Assembly: GCA_963794955.1 (NCBI GenBank)
Contig: CAWCGF010000040.1
Span: 124,001-188,000 of the forward strand
Length of the DNA stretch: 64,000 nt
Direction of reading: 5' to 3'
From: JAFDVL01 sp963794955
GTDB lineage: Bacteria; Acidobacteriota; Blastocatellia; RBC074
How positions within the stretch are numbered: the stretch's first letter is position 1; the number at the start of each line of letters is the position of its first letter. The notes below the pieces were generated by a model that ran no database searches, was not told the origin of the DNA, and worked only from the letters and a program-made list of their open reading frames with translations. A program made the position numbers and the translations under genes. Shown here in pieces: positions 7,359-15,516 of this stretch.

Positions 7359-9776
7359 ATGAAAATTGCTCAGGTGCGACGAAGTTTATTACTTGCTTGT
7401 TTCGGTTGCTGGCTGCCAGCTTTCGCCCAGGTGGATGCGGCGCTTGATCTCACACGCGCTGTGGTTGTCGCTCCCGCAAACATTTCCGGCCCCGAAAACA
7501 AGGCCGTGCAAATGTTGATCGAAGAAGTCGAGCAACGTTCGCAAGTCCGTTGGGCGCGCGTCGATCAGGCTCCGAGCGACGGCACGCCTTTCATCTCCAT
7601 CAATCGCGCCAGCCGCAAAGATTTGGCACGCGAAGGCTATCAGCTTAAAACCACCGGCAGCGGCGTAAGCATCAGCGGTAATGACGCACGCGGTGTGCTG
7701 TTTGGCACGGGGCATCTGTTACGCACTTTGCGTATTGAGAAAAGCAAAATTACCTTACCCATCAAACTCGATCTTACGACTGCGCCCAAGTATCCGTTGC
7801 GCGGGCATCAGCTCGGCTATCGTCCGAAAACGAATTCGTATGATGGCTGGAATGTGGCGAGGTGGGAGCAGTACATCCGCGATCTGGTGGTGTGGGGCAC
7901 GAACGCGATTGAGCTGATTCCGCCACGCTCAGATGATGATGCCGACAGTCCGCATTTCCCGCTGCCACCGCTGCAGATGATGATTGAGATGTCGCGCATC
8001 TGTAATGAGTACGGCATTGATGTTTGGATTTGGTATCCCGCGCTCGATAAAGATTATGGCGATCCGAAGACAGTGGAATTTGCGCTCAACGAATGGGGCG
8101 AGGTTTTCAAAAAGCTGCCGCGCATAGACGCCGTTTTTGTGCCGGGCGGCGATCCTGGCAGCACGCCACCGAAGCTGTTGATGAGCTTGCTGGAAAAGCA
8201 AACGGCGAATTTACACCGCTATCACCCGAACGCTGGGATGTGGGTTGCGCCGCAAGGCTTCTCGCCGGATTGGCTGAACGAATTTCTGGGCATTGTGCGC
8301 ACGGAACCGAAATGGCTGAGCGGCATTGTCTATGGCCCGCAATCGCGCTTGACCTTGCCGCAAATGCGGGCAGCAATTCCCCGCAAATATCCGATCCGGC
8401 ATTATCCCGACATTACGCATTCGCGCCAATCGCAGTTTGCCGTGCCCGATTGGGACTTGGCCTTTGCCCTGACCGAAGCGCGCGAAATCATCAATCCGCG
8501 TCCGACCGATATGGCGTTAATTTTTCGTTTGTTGCAACCGCACACAACCGGCTTTATCACGTATTCCGAAGGCTGCAACGATGACGTTAACAAAATCATT
8601 TGGAGCGCGCTCGGCTGGAATCCTGAGGCGGATGTGCTGGAGGTTTTGCGCGAGTACAGCCGCTATTTTATTGGCGCAAATTACACCGACAGCTTTGCCA
8701 ATGGCTTGCTCGCGCTCGAACAAAACTGGCGCGGGCCGGTCGTGACGAACTCCGGCATCAACGTGACCTTGCAGCAATTTCAAGCGCTGGAACGTAATGC
8801 CAGCCCGCGCGATTTGCAGAACTGGCGTTTGCAGCAGGCACTGTATCGCGCGTATTACGATGCCTATGTGCGCAGCCGCGCGATTTATGAAACTGCACTG
8901 GAAGAACAAGCGACGAGCAAGTTGCGTGAGGCGCGTCTGCTCGGCTCTTCGACCGCGATGGCACAAGCCGAAACGTTGCTCGACAAAGCCGTGCATGAGC
9001 GAACGGCACAAGACCTGCGCGCCCGCGTGTTTGAACTCGGCGAGGCGTTGTTCCAAAGCATTCACATGCAACTCAGCGTCGAGAAGTATCAGGCCATCGG
9101 TGTGGGGCGCGGCGCAAACTTGAACACGATTGATTTCCCGCTGAATAATCGGTTGTGGCTGAAACAACGCTTCAGCGAAATCCGCCAACTGGACAGTGAA
9201 GCTGAACGCCAAAAACAACTCGCTGCCATCGTGGATTGGACGAATCCAGGGCCGGGCGGGTTTTACGATGATCTCGGCAATCTGACGCGGCAGCCGCATT
9301 TGGTGCGCAGCCCCGGCTTTACTGCCGATCCGTATTTGCTGGAATCCAGCGCCGTCAGTATGGTCGGGCAATACGATGGCAGTGTGACTTTACGCCGCGA
9401 TGAATTCTCGCTGACGGGCGTCGGCTTTCAACCATACGGGCGAATGTCATGGTGGGATATTGCGGAAACGTATTACGACACGCCGTTGCAGATGCGTTAC
9501 ACCGGACTCGACAAAACCGCGCCGTATAAAATTCGCATCGTTTATTCCAGCGCGACGCAGCAAATCCCGATTCGCCTGGTGGCTGAGGGCAAAACTGCCA
9601 ATGACAAGCTGGAAATTCACCCGTTTATCAAGAAGGAATTGCACCCCGTTGAATTCGACCTTCCGGCAGCGGCAACGGCTAAGGGCGAGTTGCATCTGAC
9701 CTGGACACAAGCACCAGGCAGTCGTGGCGCAGGGCGTGGTTGTCAGATAGCTGAAGTTTGGCTTATCAGAAAATGA
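7359..9776 (+). CDS. Exported glycoside hydrolase-like protein (GH20/GH67-type fold)
   Basis: An 805-residue exported protein with a signal peptide (cleavage near AFAQ). Residues about 30-130 look like the alpha/beta domain that precedes the catalytic barrel in beta-hexosaminidases and alpha-glucuronidases (LIEEVEQRS..., GTGHLLRTL). A TIM-barrel-like region follows, with YPLRGHQLGYR, GTNAIELIPP, YGIDVWIWYPALDKDYGD, DAVFVPGGDPG and GFITYSEGCNDD. The C-terminal part has a helical segment and a beta-sandwich. The acidic residues in these segments are candidate catalytic groups, but I cannot assign them. It follows the sulfatase, so it probably acts on the same glycan. ATG 7359 follows CGGAG. Confidence 0.7.
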   Translation: MKIAQVRRSLLLACFGCWLPAFAQVDAALDLTRAVVVAPANISGPENKAVQMLIEEVEQRSQVRWARVDQAPSDGTPFISINRASRKDLAREGYQLKTTGSGVSISGNDARGVLFGTGHLLRTLRIEKSKITLPIKLDLTTAPKYPLRGHQLGYRPKTNSYDGWNVARWEQYIRDLVVWGTNAIELIPPRSDDDADSPHFPLPPLQMMIEMSRICNEYGIDVWIWYPALDKDYGDPKTVEFALNEWGEVFKKLPRIDAVFVPGGDPGSTPPKLLMSLLEKQTANLHRYHPNAGMWVAPQGFSPDWLNEFLGIVRTEPKWLSGIVYGPQSRLTLPQMRAAIPRKYPIRHYPDITHSRQSQFAVPDWDLAFALTEAREIINPRPTDMALIFRLLQPHTTGFITYSEGCNDDVNKIIWSALGWNPEADVLEVLREYSRYFIGANYTDSFANGLLALEQNWRGPVVTNSGINVTLQQFQALERNASPRDLQNWRLQQALYRAYYDAYVRSRAIYETALEEQATSKLREARLLGSSTAMAQAETLLDKAVHERTAQDLRARVFELGEALFQSIHMQLSVEKYQAIGVGRGANLNTIDFPLNNRLWLKQRFSEIRQLDSEAERQKQLAAIVDWTNPGPGGFYDDLGNLTRQPHLVRSPGFTADPYLLESSAVSMVGQYDGSVTLRRDEFSLTGVGFQPYGRMSWWDIAETYYDTPLQMRYTGLDKTAPYKIRIVYSSATQQIPIRLVAEGKTANDKLEIHPFIKKELHPVEFDLPAAATAKGELHLTWTQAPGSRGAGRGCQIAEVWLIRK

Positions 9777-9796
9777 TGGAACCCCTCCCTTAAAAA

Positions 9797-9820
9797 GTAG
9801 CGCAAACTTTCCTGTTGACT
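9797..9820. repeat. Degenerate half of a GCAAACT-word palindrome
   Basis: GTAGCGCAAACTTTCCTG matches the left arm of the dispersed palindromes (compare 7224 and 17697), but no mirrored right arm follows. It is probably a decayed or single-arm copy between convergent genes. Confidence 0.4.
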
Positions 9821-9904
9821 CCTTTTGCGGTCTTTACTCTGGCGCGGTTTTCTTCCGTCTACTTCCATCCCCGAAAATTTACAGAAGGAAACATTTTCTT
9901 GTTC

Positions 9905-10408
9905 TCAATTCTCGTAGCTGTATAGCATCAACGGCTCTTTGCCGAGCAAACGAATGTAGGTGTAAAACTGCCCGCGATGATGCCAGTGTTCGTCGTAGGC
10001 GAACGCGAACATCTGCCACGCGGGGAATGATCCAAAAGGCGTTTCGATAATCTTGGCCAACTCCTCCTCGCTCATTTTGTTAAGCGTGTCGTCCAGCATT
10101 TGATGCGATTCGGTGGCGTAGGCTTGTAGCTCAGCAACGGTGGTCAGCGTAGCCAGCACCGCTTTCGCTTCCGCTGTTTCGGGAATGACGATGTTTTCTT
10201 CTTCTTGCGTGATTTTGCCTTTGGGCAGGTTTTCGGCCCAATTCCGCTCCATTGTGTAGATGTGATAGAACAATTCTTTGATTGACCGCATCTCCGGGTG
10301 TGGGCGAAAGTTCAACTCTTCATCGGTTAAGGGCGCGATGCTGCGCACCGTGACGCTGTGTACCATTTTGAAGTATTCACGTTGTCCAAGCAGCGCTTGT
10401 TTGTTCAT
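9905..10408 (-). CDS. DinB-family metal-binding protein
   Basis: A 167-residue four-helix-bundle protein of the DinB/YfiT type. The expected metal-binding histidines are His49 (ELFYHIYTMERNW) and His141/His143/His144 (YDEHWHHRGQFYTYIRLLG). Members include thiol-dependent S-transferases and damage-induced proteins, but most are uncharacterised. The ATG at 10408 has GGAG seven bases upstream; the longer frame to 10510 does not. No operon partner is apparent. Confidence 0.85.
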   Translation of the reverse strand: MNKQALLGQREYFKMVHSVTVRSIAPLTDEELNFRPHPEMRSIKELFYHIYTMERNWAENLPKGKITQEEENIVIPETAEAKAVLATLTTVAELQAYATESHQMLDDTLNKMSEEELAKIIETPFGSFPAWQMFAFAYDEHWHHRGQFYTYIRLLGKEPLMLYSYEN

Positions 10409-10712
10409 GCATTCTCCTTCAGTAGAAAAGCCCTGAGCGTACCTGCCACCTGCGCTCCATTTGCATAGCGGCGACAAGGCAAACACACCGTAAATGACCA
10501 GTACGCTCAAGGTAGTGTTACTTGATTTAAGGTGGGCAGAGCATAAAGCAGGCGAGTGACAACCCTATGTCAGCAGGAAAAAGAAATCTTCAAAAAAATC
10601 GGTGCGCCAATGAACGCGTCAGAAGACCTGACTGCAATTACCAATGCGCCCGCCACTCGCCATTATTTAGGCGATGTGGCGGGCTGAGGAAGAACTGACA
10701 ATCAAGACCCTA

Positions 10713-10937
10713 CTATTTTTTCAGACGCGCCTCGGCTAATTGCCTGTCCATCTCGCGTTCGACTGCCTCCAACTGCTCCTGCAATTCCGCCAGACGTGCC
10801 TGCTCCAGGCGCAGTTGTCCGTCCAATTTCCGCTCGCGTTCCTGCTGGCGCTGTAGTTCTTGCTGGTCGGCTTGGCGCTGCTGTGAGAGCGAACGTTTGA
10901 GTCCTTCATACGCCTGAATCAGCGCGGCGATGGCCAC
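10713..10937 (-). CDS. Possible small coiled-coil protein
   Basis: A 74-codon frame starting with GTG. It is almost entirely charged and Gln/Leu-rich heptad-like helix (REMDRQLAEARLKK at the end). It has no recognised domain and no clear ribosome site. It overlaps the broken 5' end of the sigma-factor fragment on the other strand, so it may be a relic or an artefact of a decayed region. Confidence 0.25.
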   Translation of the reverse strand: MAIAALIQAYEGLKRSLSQQRQADQQELQRQQERERKLDGQLRLEQARLAELQEQLEAVEREMDRQLAEARLKK

Positions 10938-11219
10938 CTCAGCATTTCGATAGAGGGCAACGCGCTGGAAAATGCGCCGGAGTTGGCCCGGCAGGTGAAC
11001 ACAGATTTACTCGCGCTGGATGAAGCCTTATCGCGGTTGGAGGCGATAGATGAGCGCGCTGCACACGGACTGGAAATGCGCTTTTTCGTCGGCCTCACGC
11101 AGCAGGAGATTGCCGAGATTCAGCAGATAGATGTGGCAACAGTCAGACGGGATTGGGTCTTCGCAAAATCCTGGCTCTACAGTCAACTTCACCTCACAAG
11201 CTCTGAAAGCAGTAAATAA
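10923..11219 (+). pseudogene. C-terminal fragment of an ECF sigma factor
   Basis: Region 4 of an extracytoplasmic-function sigma factor of the kind common in Acidobacteria and Planctomycetes. DLLALDEALSRLEAIDERAA is followed by EMRFFVGLTQQEIAEI, then VATVRRDWVFAKSWLYSQL. Region 2 is missing. The homologous frame runs from about 10923 without a start codon, and upstream sequence in this frame no longer resembles the family. An internal TTG at 10983 could make only a 78-residue piece. It is best read as a gene remnant. Confidence 0.7.
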
Positions 11220-11221
11220 TT

Positions 11222-11333
11222 TGCTCGCTTCCATTTCCCATTTTCCATTTGTGATTTGACATTTGCCATTGCCAGGTAGCCGCAGTAGCTACGACCGCAA
11301 TGAAAAATGGAAAAAGGAAAATGAAAGCGAGCA
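11222..11333. repeat. Low-complexity inverted repeat, CATTTTCC words
   Basis: The left arm TGCTCGCTTCCATTTCCC mirrors the right arm ending AAAATGAAAGCGAGCA, with further CATTTTCCATTT / AAAAATGGAAAAAGG pairing inside and AGTAGCTAC near the centre. It fills the gap between the sigma fragment and the WYL regulator. Confidence 0.7.
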
Positions 11334-11373
11334 CTGCGTAGAATTTCGCGTCCATGAGTAAGTCCACGTGTTT

Positions 11374-12330
11374 TCAAGGGCGGCGGGGCTGGTAATTTTG
11401 CAGGATTTTCTCTGCTTCTTCGGCGATGCGCTGCCGAATGGATTGCGGCTCAATCACACGAACGTGATAGCCCCAACTGAGCAGCCACGGGATGACCTCG
11501 TCCTCGGTGTGCAGGTGGATCGTCACCAACAAGCCATACGGCGTATCTTTCATTTCGGAGATGAAAAAGCCGCGCAGTTCTTTGACCCAGGGCGCGACCT
11601 CCGCATCGAACAACGCCTGGACGATCAGCTTGCGCCGATTTTCCGTCGGTGGTTGCATCGTGAAATTCGCCGGGCGTTGGAAGGTTTGCTCTAACAATAT
11701 CAATTCCGTCATCCGCGCCAGTTTGAAATTGCGGATGGCCTGGCGCAGGTGACAATGACTGATGAGATACCACGCACCACCAAAATGCACTAAGCCATAG
11801 GGATCGGCTGCGCGCGTATTGCGGGCAATCTGTCCATTTTGCGGATAGCGTGTGTGGTAATGAAACCGCACGGTTTTGCGTTCGATGATCGCGCGGCGCA
11901 GTTGTGAAAGCAGTTGTTTGGTGCCGTGTTGTTCCAGTGAGTCCGAAGCCACCAGTGCGATAGAATTTTGCAAATACGTTACTTCCTCGCGTTGCTTAAC
12001 CGCCAGCACGGCTTCGATTTTGCGATTCGCGGAATGCGCCGCGTCACGATATTGCGCATCGAAACTTTGGGCGGCAAACGCGCTGCCGAGAATTAACATC
12101 GTCGCTTCATCTACGCTGAAACTGAGCGGTGGTAGGAAATAGCCTTCGACCAGCGAATAGCCCAGCCCCGCTTGCGCGATGATCGGGACACCGGTTTCAC
12201 ACAGCGCCTGAATGTCGCGGTAAATCGTGCGTTTACTCGTCTCGAAAGTTGCCGCGAGGTCTTCGGCGCGTACGCGCTTGCGGCGCTGCAACTCAAGTAA
12301 CACTCCTAACAATCGGTCGGTTCGGTTCAT
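11374..12330 (-). CDS. YafY-type helix-turn-helix regulator with WYL domain
   Basis: A 318-residue DNA-binding regulator. The N-terminal winged helix-turn-helix (DRLLGVLLELQRRKRVRAED, then TSKRTIYRDIQAL) is followed by a linker. The WYL sensor domain contains GGAWYLISHCHLRQAIRNFKLARM, an SH3-like fold thought to bind nucleic acid or nucleotides. The C-terminal WCX-like extension contains the WGYHVRVIEP segment. WYL proteins often respond to DNA damage or control defence genes; here the flanking genes give no defence context, and the downstream DUF4331 cluster is divergent. The target is unknown. Confidence 0.9.
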   Translation of the reverse strand: MNRTDRLLGVLLELQRRKRVRAEDLAATFETSKRTIYRDIQALCETGVPIIAQAGLGYSLVEGYFLPPLSFSVDEATMLILGSAFAAQSFDAQYRDAAHSANRKIEAVLAVKQREEVTYLQNSIALVASDSLEQHGTKQLLSQLRRAIIERKTVRFHYHTRYPQNGQIARNTRAADPYGLVHFGGAWYLISHCHLRQAIRNFKLARMTELILLEQTFQRPANFTMQPPTENRRKLIVQALFDAEVAPWVKELRGFFISEMKDTPYGLLVTIHLHTEDEVIPWLLSWGYHVRVIEPQSIRQRIAEEAEKILQNYQPRRP

Positions 12331-12762
12331 CTTGCAAAACGTCCTTAACGGTTAATCCAAATGGTGTCCGCTTCGTAGCTGCGAGGCCCATAATCATAAA
12401 GCACGAGTTGAAAAAGCACACCACGCCAGGGCCGCGTTTTGTTTGCAGGGGCCGGCCTGAAAAATCCTTTGGGGGTTGGAAATCCAATTGCCTGCATAGT
12501 TCCGTAGTGACTTATGGATTCCAATTAAATAAAGAAAAGCAAAGTCAAAAGGGACCATAACATTTACTTCGGCCTCCCCCTCCGCAAGTCAATGTAAAAA
12601 ACAGGCAGGCCGTAAGGCATCCCCCCACTCATCACTAGCAAACCCCAACTCGGCAGCATTGATGTCTGTTTCAGGCGGCATTGTGTTGACGCGTTGATCA
12701 ATCCATAAACAGCTCGCTCTAGTGACCGTTGTCCCGAGCGACCATCGTGAAAGGAGATTACG
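12331..12762. other. 432-base intergenic region between WYL regulator and DUF4331 gene
   Basis: No gene was found. It must hold divergent promoters, but none has a convincing pair of hexamers. A hairpin with 13-14 base arms and a few mismatches lies at 12560-12595 (ACATTTACTTCGG / CCGCAAGTCAATGT). The last 20 bases carry AAGGAG for the DUF4331 start. Confidence 0.5.
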
Positions 12763-13977
12763 ATGTTGCGTTTTCGTAACAGTAGTAAAAAGCTGTCCGC
12801 TTTGGTGGCAGCGCTCAGCTTACTTGTGGCCACTTGTTTTCTTCCCGTCCCGAAAGTCGGGGCTGCCGATCATGGAGATGCCCCAGCTATCTCCAATGAT
12901 CGTGCTGCTGACATCGCGGACGTGTACACGTTTCTCGATCCGAATGATAACTCAAAGGTCATTGTCGGCATGACCGTACAAGGATTCATCGTGCCGTCAG
13001 AGGCTGTCAATTTCGGGATTTTCGATCCGAATGTGGGCTATCTATTTGATCTGGAAACGACGGGCGATGCCAACCCGGATCATCAGATTGAAGTAACCTT
13101 TACGGAGAAGATCAATTCTTCCAGTACGCCACAAACGGCTTTCCTCGGCTCCTCGTTTTTCCCGACTTTCAGTGCCCCAACAACCGTTGGGAACCTGAAT
13201 CCAATCGGGCCTGATCCGATTGTTACGACTGATCCAGCAACAGGGATTTCGTTTTATGCAGGGATCGTAGATGATCCTTTCTTCTTTGACATCCCTGCCT
13301 TCAACCGCTTTGTGGCCTCGGTGCAAGCAGGCACACCCAATCCGAGCGTTTTTAATCGCGGACGTGATAGCTTCGCGGGCTACAACACACTGGCGATTGC
13401 TTTGAGTATTCCCCTTTCCTATCTTCAGTCTAAAGTGCCTGGGGTGGGGAATTCGTTAGGCGTATCGGCGCGAACCGGACGTCGCATCCCTGCGATTGGT
13501 GCTCCTCCTCAGCCCCGTCTAGGCTATACGCAAGCAGATCGAATGGGAATCCCTGCCATCAATACTGCACTGATTCCGTTCGCTCGTAAGAATGAATATA
13601 ACCGCGCTTTACCAATGAATGATGCGAATGGTCAATTCGCTGGCGACATTGTTGGTATCTTGCGACGGTTAGGAACCAACGACACCAACATCGGTATTCT
13701 GGCGAGTGTGGCGGTCGCAAAGGGCGATATTCTTCGTTTGAATCTGGGACAGCCTAACACTGGCTCTGGTGGTGGAACCAATGCTGCCGCCGGATTCCCG
13801 AATGGGCGGCGATTGGGGGATGATGTGATTGACACAATTCTGTTCTTTGTCGCAAATCAAAATAAGCTGGGCGATAACGTAAACAGTAATGACGTGCCAT
13901 TCCGCAATCAATTCCCCTTCTTTGGGGCATCGCAACAGCCGCTTGATAGCGGCGTGGATGACAACACCCGCAATTAA
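12763..13977 (+). CDS. DUF4331 domain exported protein (first copy)
   Basis: A 404-residue exported protein with a signal peptide ending near VGAADHGDAP. The mature N-terminus DHGDAPAISNDRAADIADVY is typical of DUF4331, a family of secreted proteins without known biochemistry. The conserved C-terminal NGRRLGDDVIDT segment is present, followed by a terminal FPFFGASQQPLDSG. It opens an eight-gene co-directional cluster of envelope proteins. ATG 12763 has AAAGGAG eight bases upstream. A second DUF4331 protein (19389) is longer and divergent, so the two may be partners rather than a recent duplication. Confidence 0.9.
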   Translation: MLRFRNSSKKLSALVAALSLLVATCFLPVPKVGAADHGDAPAISNDRAADIADVYTFLDPNDNSKVIVGMTVQGFIVPSEAVNFGIFDPNVGYLFDLETTGDANPDHQIEVTFTEKINSSSTPQTAFLGSSFFPTFSAPTTVGNLNPIGPDPIVTTDPATGISFYAGIVDDPFFFDIPAFNRFVASVQAGTPNPSVFNRGRDSFAGYNTLAIALSIPLSYLQSKVPGVGNSLGVSARTGRRIPAIGAPPQPRLGYTQADRMGIPAINTALIPFARKNEYNRALPMNDANGQFAGDIVGILRRLGTNDTNIGILASVAVAKGDILRLNLGQPNTGSGGGTNAAAGFPNGRRLGDDVIDTILFFVANQNKLGDNVNSNDVPFRNQFPFFGASQQPLDSGVDDNTRN

Positions 13978-13984
13978 GCAACGA

Positions 13985-14050
13985 GCGCCAAGAGTGCAAG
14001 CTTCGGCTTGCTCGCTCGCGTAAACAAGCTGAAGCTTGCACTCTTGACGC
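13985..14050. repeat. Dispersed palindrome, word AGTGCAAGCTTCGGCTTG
   Basis: CAAGAGTGCAAGCTTCGG and its mirror CTGAAGCTTGCACTCTTG (one mismatch) flank a short spacer containing CTCGCTCGCG. It lies eight bases after the DUF4331 stop and extends almost to the next gene. Confidence 0.75.
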
Positions 14051-14085
14051 TTCTTTCTGAGTTTTATTACGAACCCCGAACACGT

Positions 14086-15402
14086 ATGCGCACATCACCT
14101 TTCCCGCCGGTTTTTCTTTGCTTTCTGCTTGCCATTGGCGCGCACATCGGCTGCAAAAAAGTCGAATCTTCGACAGCAGCGAAACCCACTATACTGCCAG
14201 CCGCTGTGCCTATTGCTGATGCCAGCGAAGGCGCGATTCGCTTTCTCGAAGCCCGCGTCAAAAACGATCCTGATGATTTTATCGCCTATAACAAATTGCA
14301 GGGCTATTACCTGCTGCGCTTGCGGGAAACGGGAAATGTTGCGTGGCTCGACCTTGCTACCCGCGCGGCACAGGCCTCGCTCAAGGCAATGCCAGCGGAG
14401 CAGAATGTCGGCGGACTGGCTGGGTTGACGCAAGCCGAGTTTGCCGCGCACGAATTTGCCGCCGCGCGCGCTCACGCCCAACAACTGATTCAGTTGGATG
14501 GCGGCAAAGGCTACCCTTATCAACTACTCACCGATGCGCTCTTGGAGTTGGGCGATTACGAAGGCGCAGAAAAAGCCTGGCGACAATTGCAACAACGTGA
14601 CCGCAACAGTGTTGCCGCGCTCACGCGACAAGCGCGCCTCGCCGACTTACGCGGCCAAACAGAACTCGCCGAACGGTATTACACCGAAGCCGCTGCTGCT
14701 GCGGCCAAAGCCGTTCCCGCCTCGCGCGAAACCAGCGCGTGGTGTCGCTGGCAATTGGGCGAACACAGCTTCAAGCACGGCGATTACGCGACGGCAGCAA
14801 AGCATTACCGCGCGGCGTTGACGACGTATCCTGATTATTACCGCGCACTCGTGGGACTCGGAAAAACGTCAGCGGCACGCGGCGATTTGCCCGGTGCCAT
14901 CACCCAATACGAACGCGTCGTCAGTATCCTTCCCGAACCTTTGTTTGTCGCGGCGCTTGGCGATTTATATAAATTGAGCGGACGCGAAAAAGAGGCCAAC
15001 ACCCATTACGCGCTGGTCGAGCAAAGCGGCAACTTGAGCCTGGCGAAAGGCAATTTGTACAACCGGCAACTCGCCTTGTTTTATGCCGACCACGATCTGA
15101 AGGTTGAAGACGCGTATGTTTTGGCCAGGAAAGAATACGAAGTGCGACGCGACATCTACGGTGCCGATGCCTTGGCCTGGACGGCGCTCAAGGCGGGGCA
15201 TCTGACCGAAGCACAAACCGCGAGCCAGGAGGCGTTACGACTTGGCACGAAAGACGCGCGGCTGTGGTATCACGCGGCCTTGATCGCCCACGCGGCGGGC
15301 GATCTTTCCACCGCCGTCAACCTGCTCAAACAAGCCTTGCAACTCAATCCGCAATTCGATCCGTTGCAAGCGACCAGCGCGCGTGCGGCGTTGGCAAAGT
15401 AG
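14086..15402 (+). CDS. TPR-repeat lipoprotein (first copy)
   Basis: A 438-residue protein. The N-terminus MRTSPFPPVFLCFLLAIGAH leads to Cys23 in a lipobox-like HIGC, so it is probably a lipid-anchored periplasmic protein. The rest is made of tetratricopeptide repeats (for example YQLLTDALLELGDYEGAEKA, HYRAALTTYPDYYRALVGLG, GDLPGAITQYERVVSILPEP). TPR superhelices usually assemble other proteins. A second TPR lipoprotein with the same C-terminal pattern (ALAWTALKAGHLTEA / DARLWYHAALIAHAAGD) lies at 17827. The ATG at 14086 was chosen for its signal peptide; the frame opens at 14008 inside a palindrome. Confidence 0.82.
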   Translation: MRTSPFPPVFLCFLLAIGAHIGCKKVESSTAAKPTILPAAVPIADASEGAIRFLEARVKNDPDDFIAYNKLQGYYLLRLRETGNVAWLDLATRAAQASLKAMPAEQNVGGLAGLTQAEFAAHEFAAARAHAQQLIQLDGGKGYPYQLLTDALLELGDYEGAEKAWRQLQQRDRNSVAALTRQARLADLRGQTELAERYYTEAAAAAAKAVPASRETSAWCRWQLGEHSFKHGDYATAAKHYRAALTTYPDYYRALVGLGKTSAARGDLPGAITQYERVVSILPEPLFVAALGDLYKLSGREKEANTHYALVEQSGNLSLAKGNLYNRQLALFYADHDLKVEDAYVLARKEYEVRRDIYGADALAWTALKAGHLTEAQTASQEALRLGTKDARLWYHAALIAHAAGDLSTAVNLLKQALQLNPQFDPLQATSARAALAK

Positions 15403-15413
15403 ATTTGGCAAGC

Positions 15414-15516
15414 GTAGCGCAACCTGCCGAGGTTGCGCTGTAGGAGAAGGACATGCGTTGTTCCGTAAGGCGTCAACGCCCAAAGTCGCAACCTCGGCAG
15501 GTTGCGCTACATTTTT
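15414..15516. repeat. Dispersed palindrome, word GCGCAACCTGCCGAGGTTGC
   Basis: The left copy TAGCGCAACCTGCCGAGG and the mirrored right copy CCTCGGCAGGTTGCGCTA are separated by about 45 bases, with outer TAG at the left and CTACATTTTT at the right. It occupies almost the whole gap between the TPR and NicO genes, and its last base abuts the NicO start codon, leaving no Shine-Dalgarno. Confidence 0.8.

Noticed and set aside
8517..9371. 284-codon frame antisense to the glycosidase
   Set aside because: Same reasoning: no domain, shadow of a long gene.
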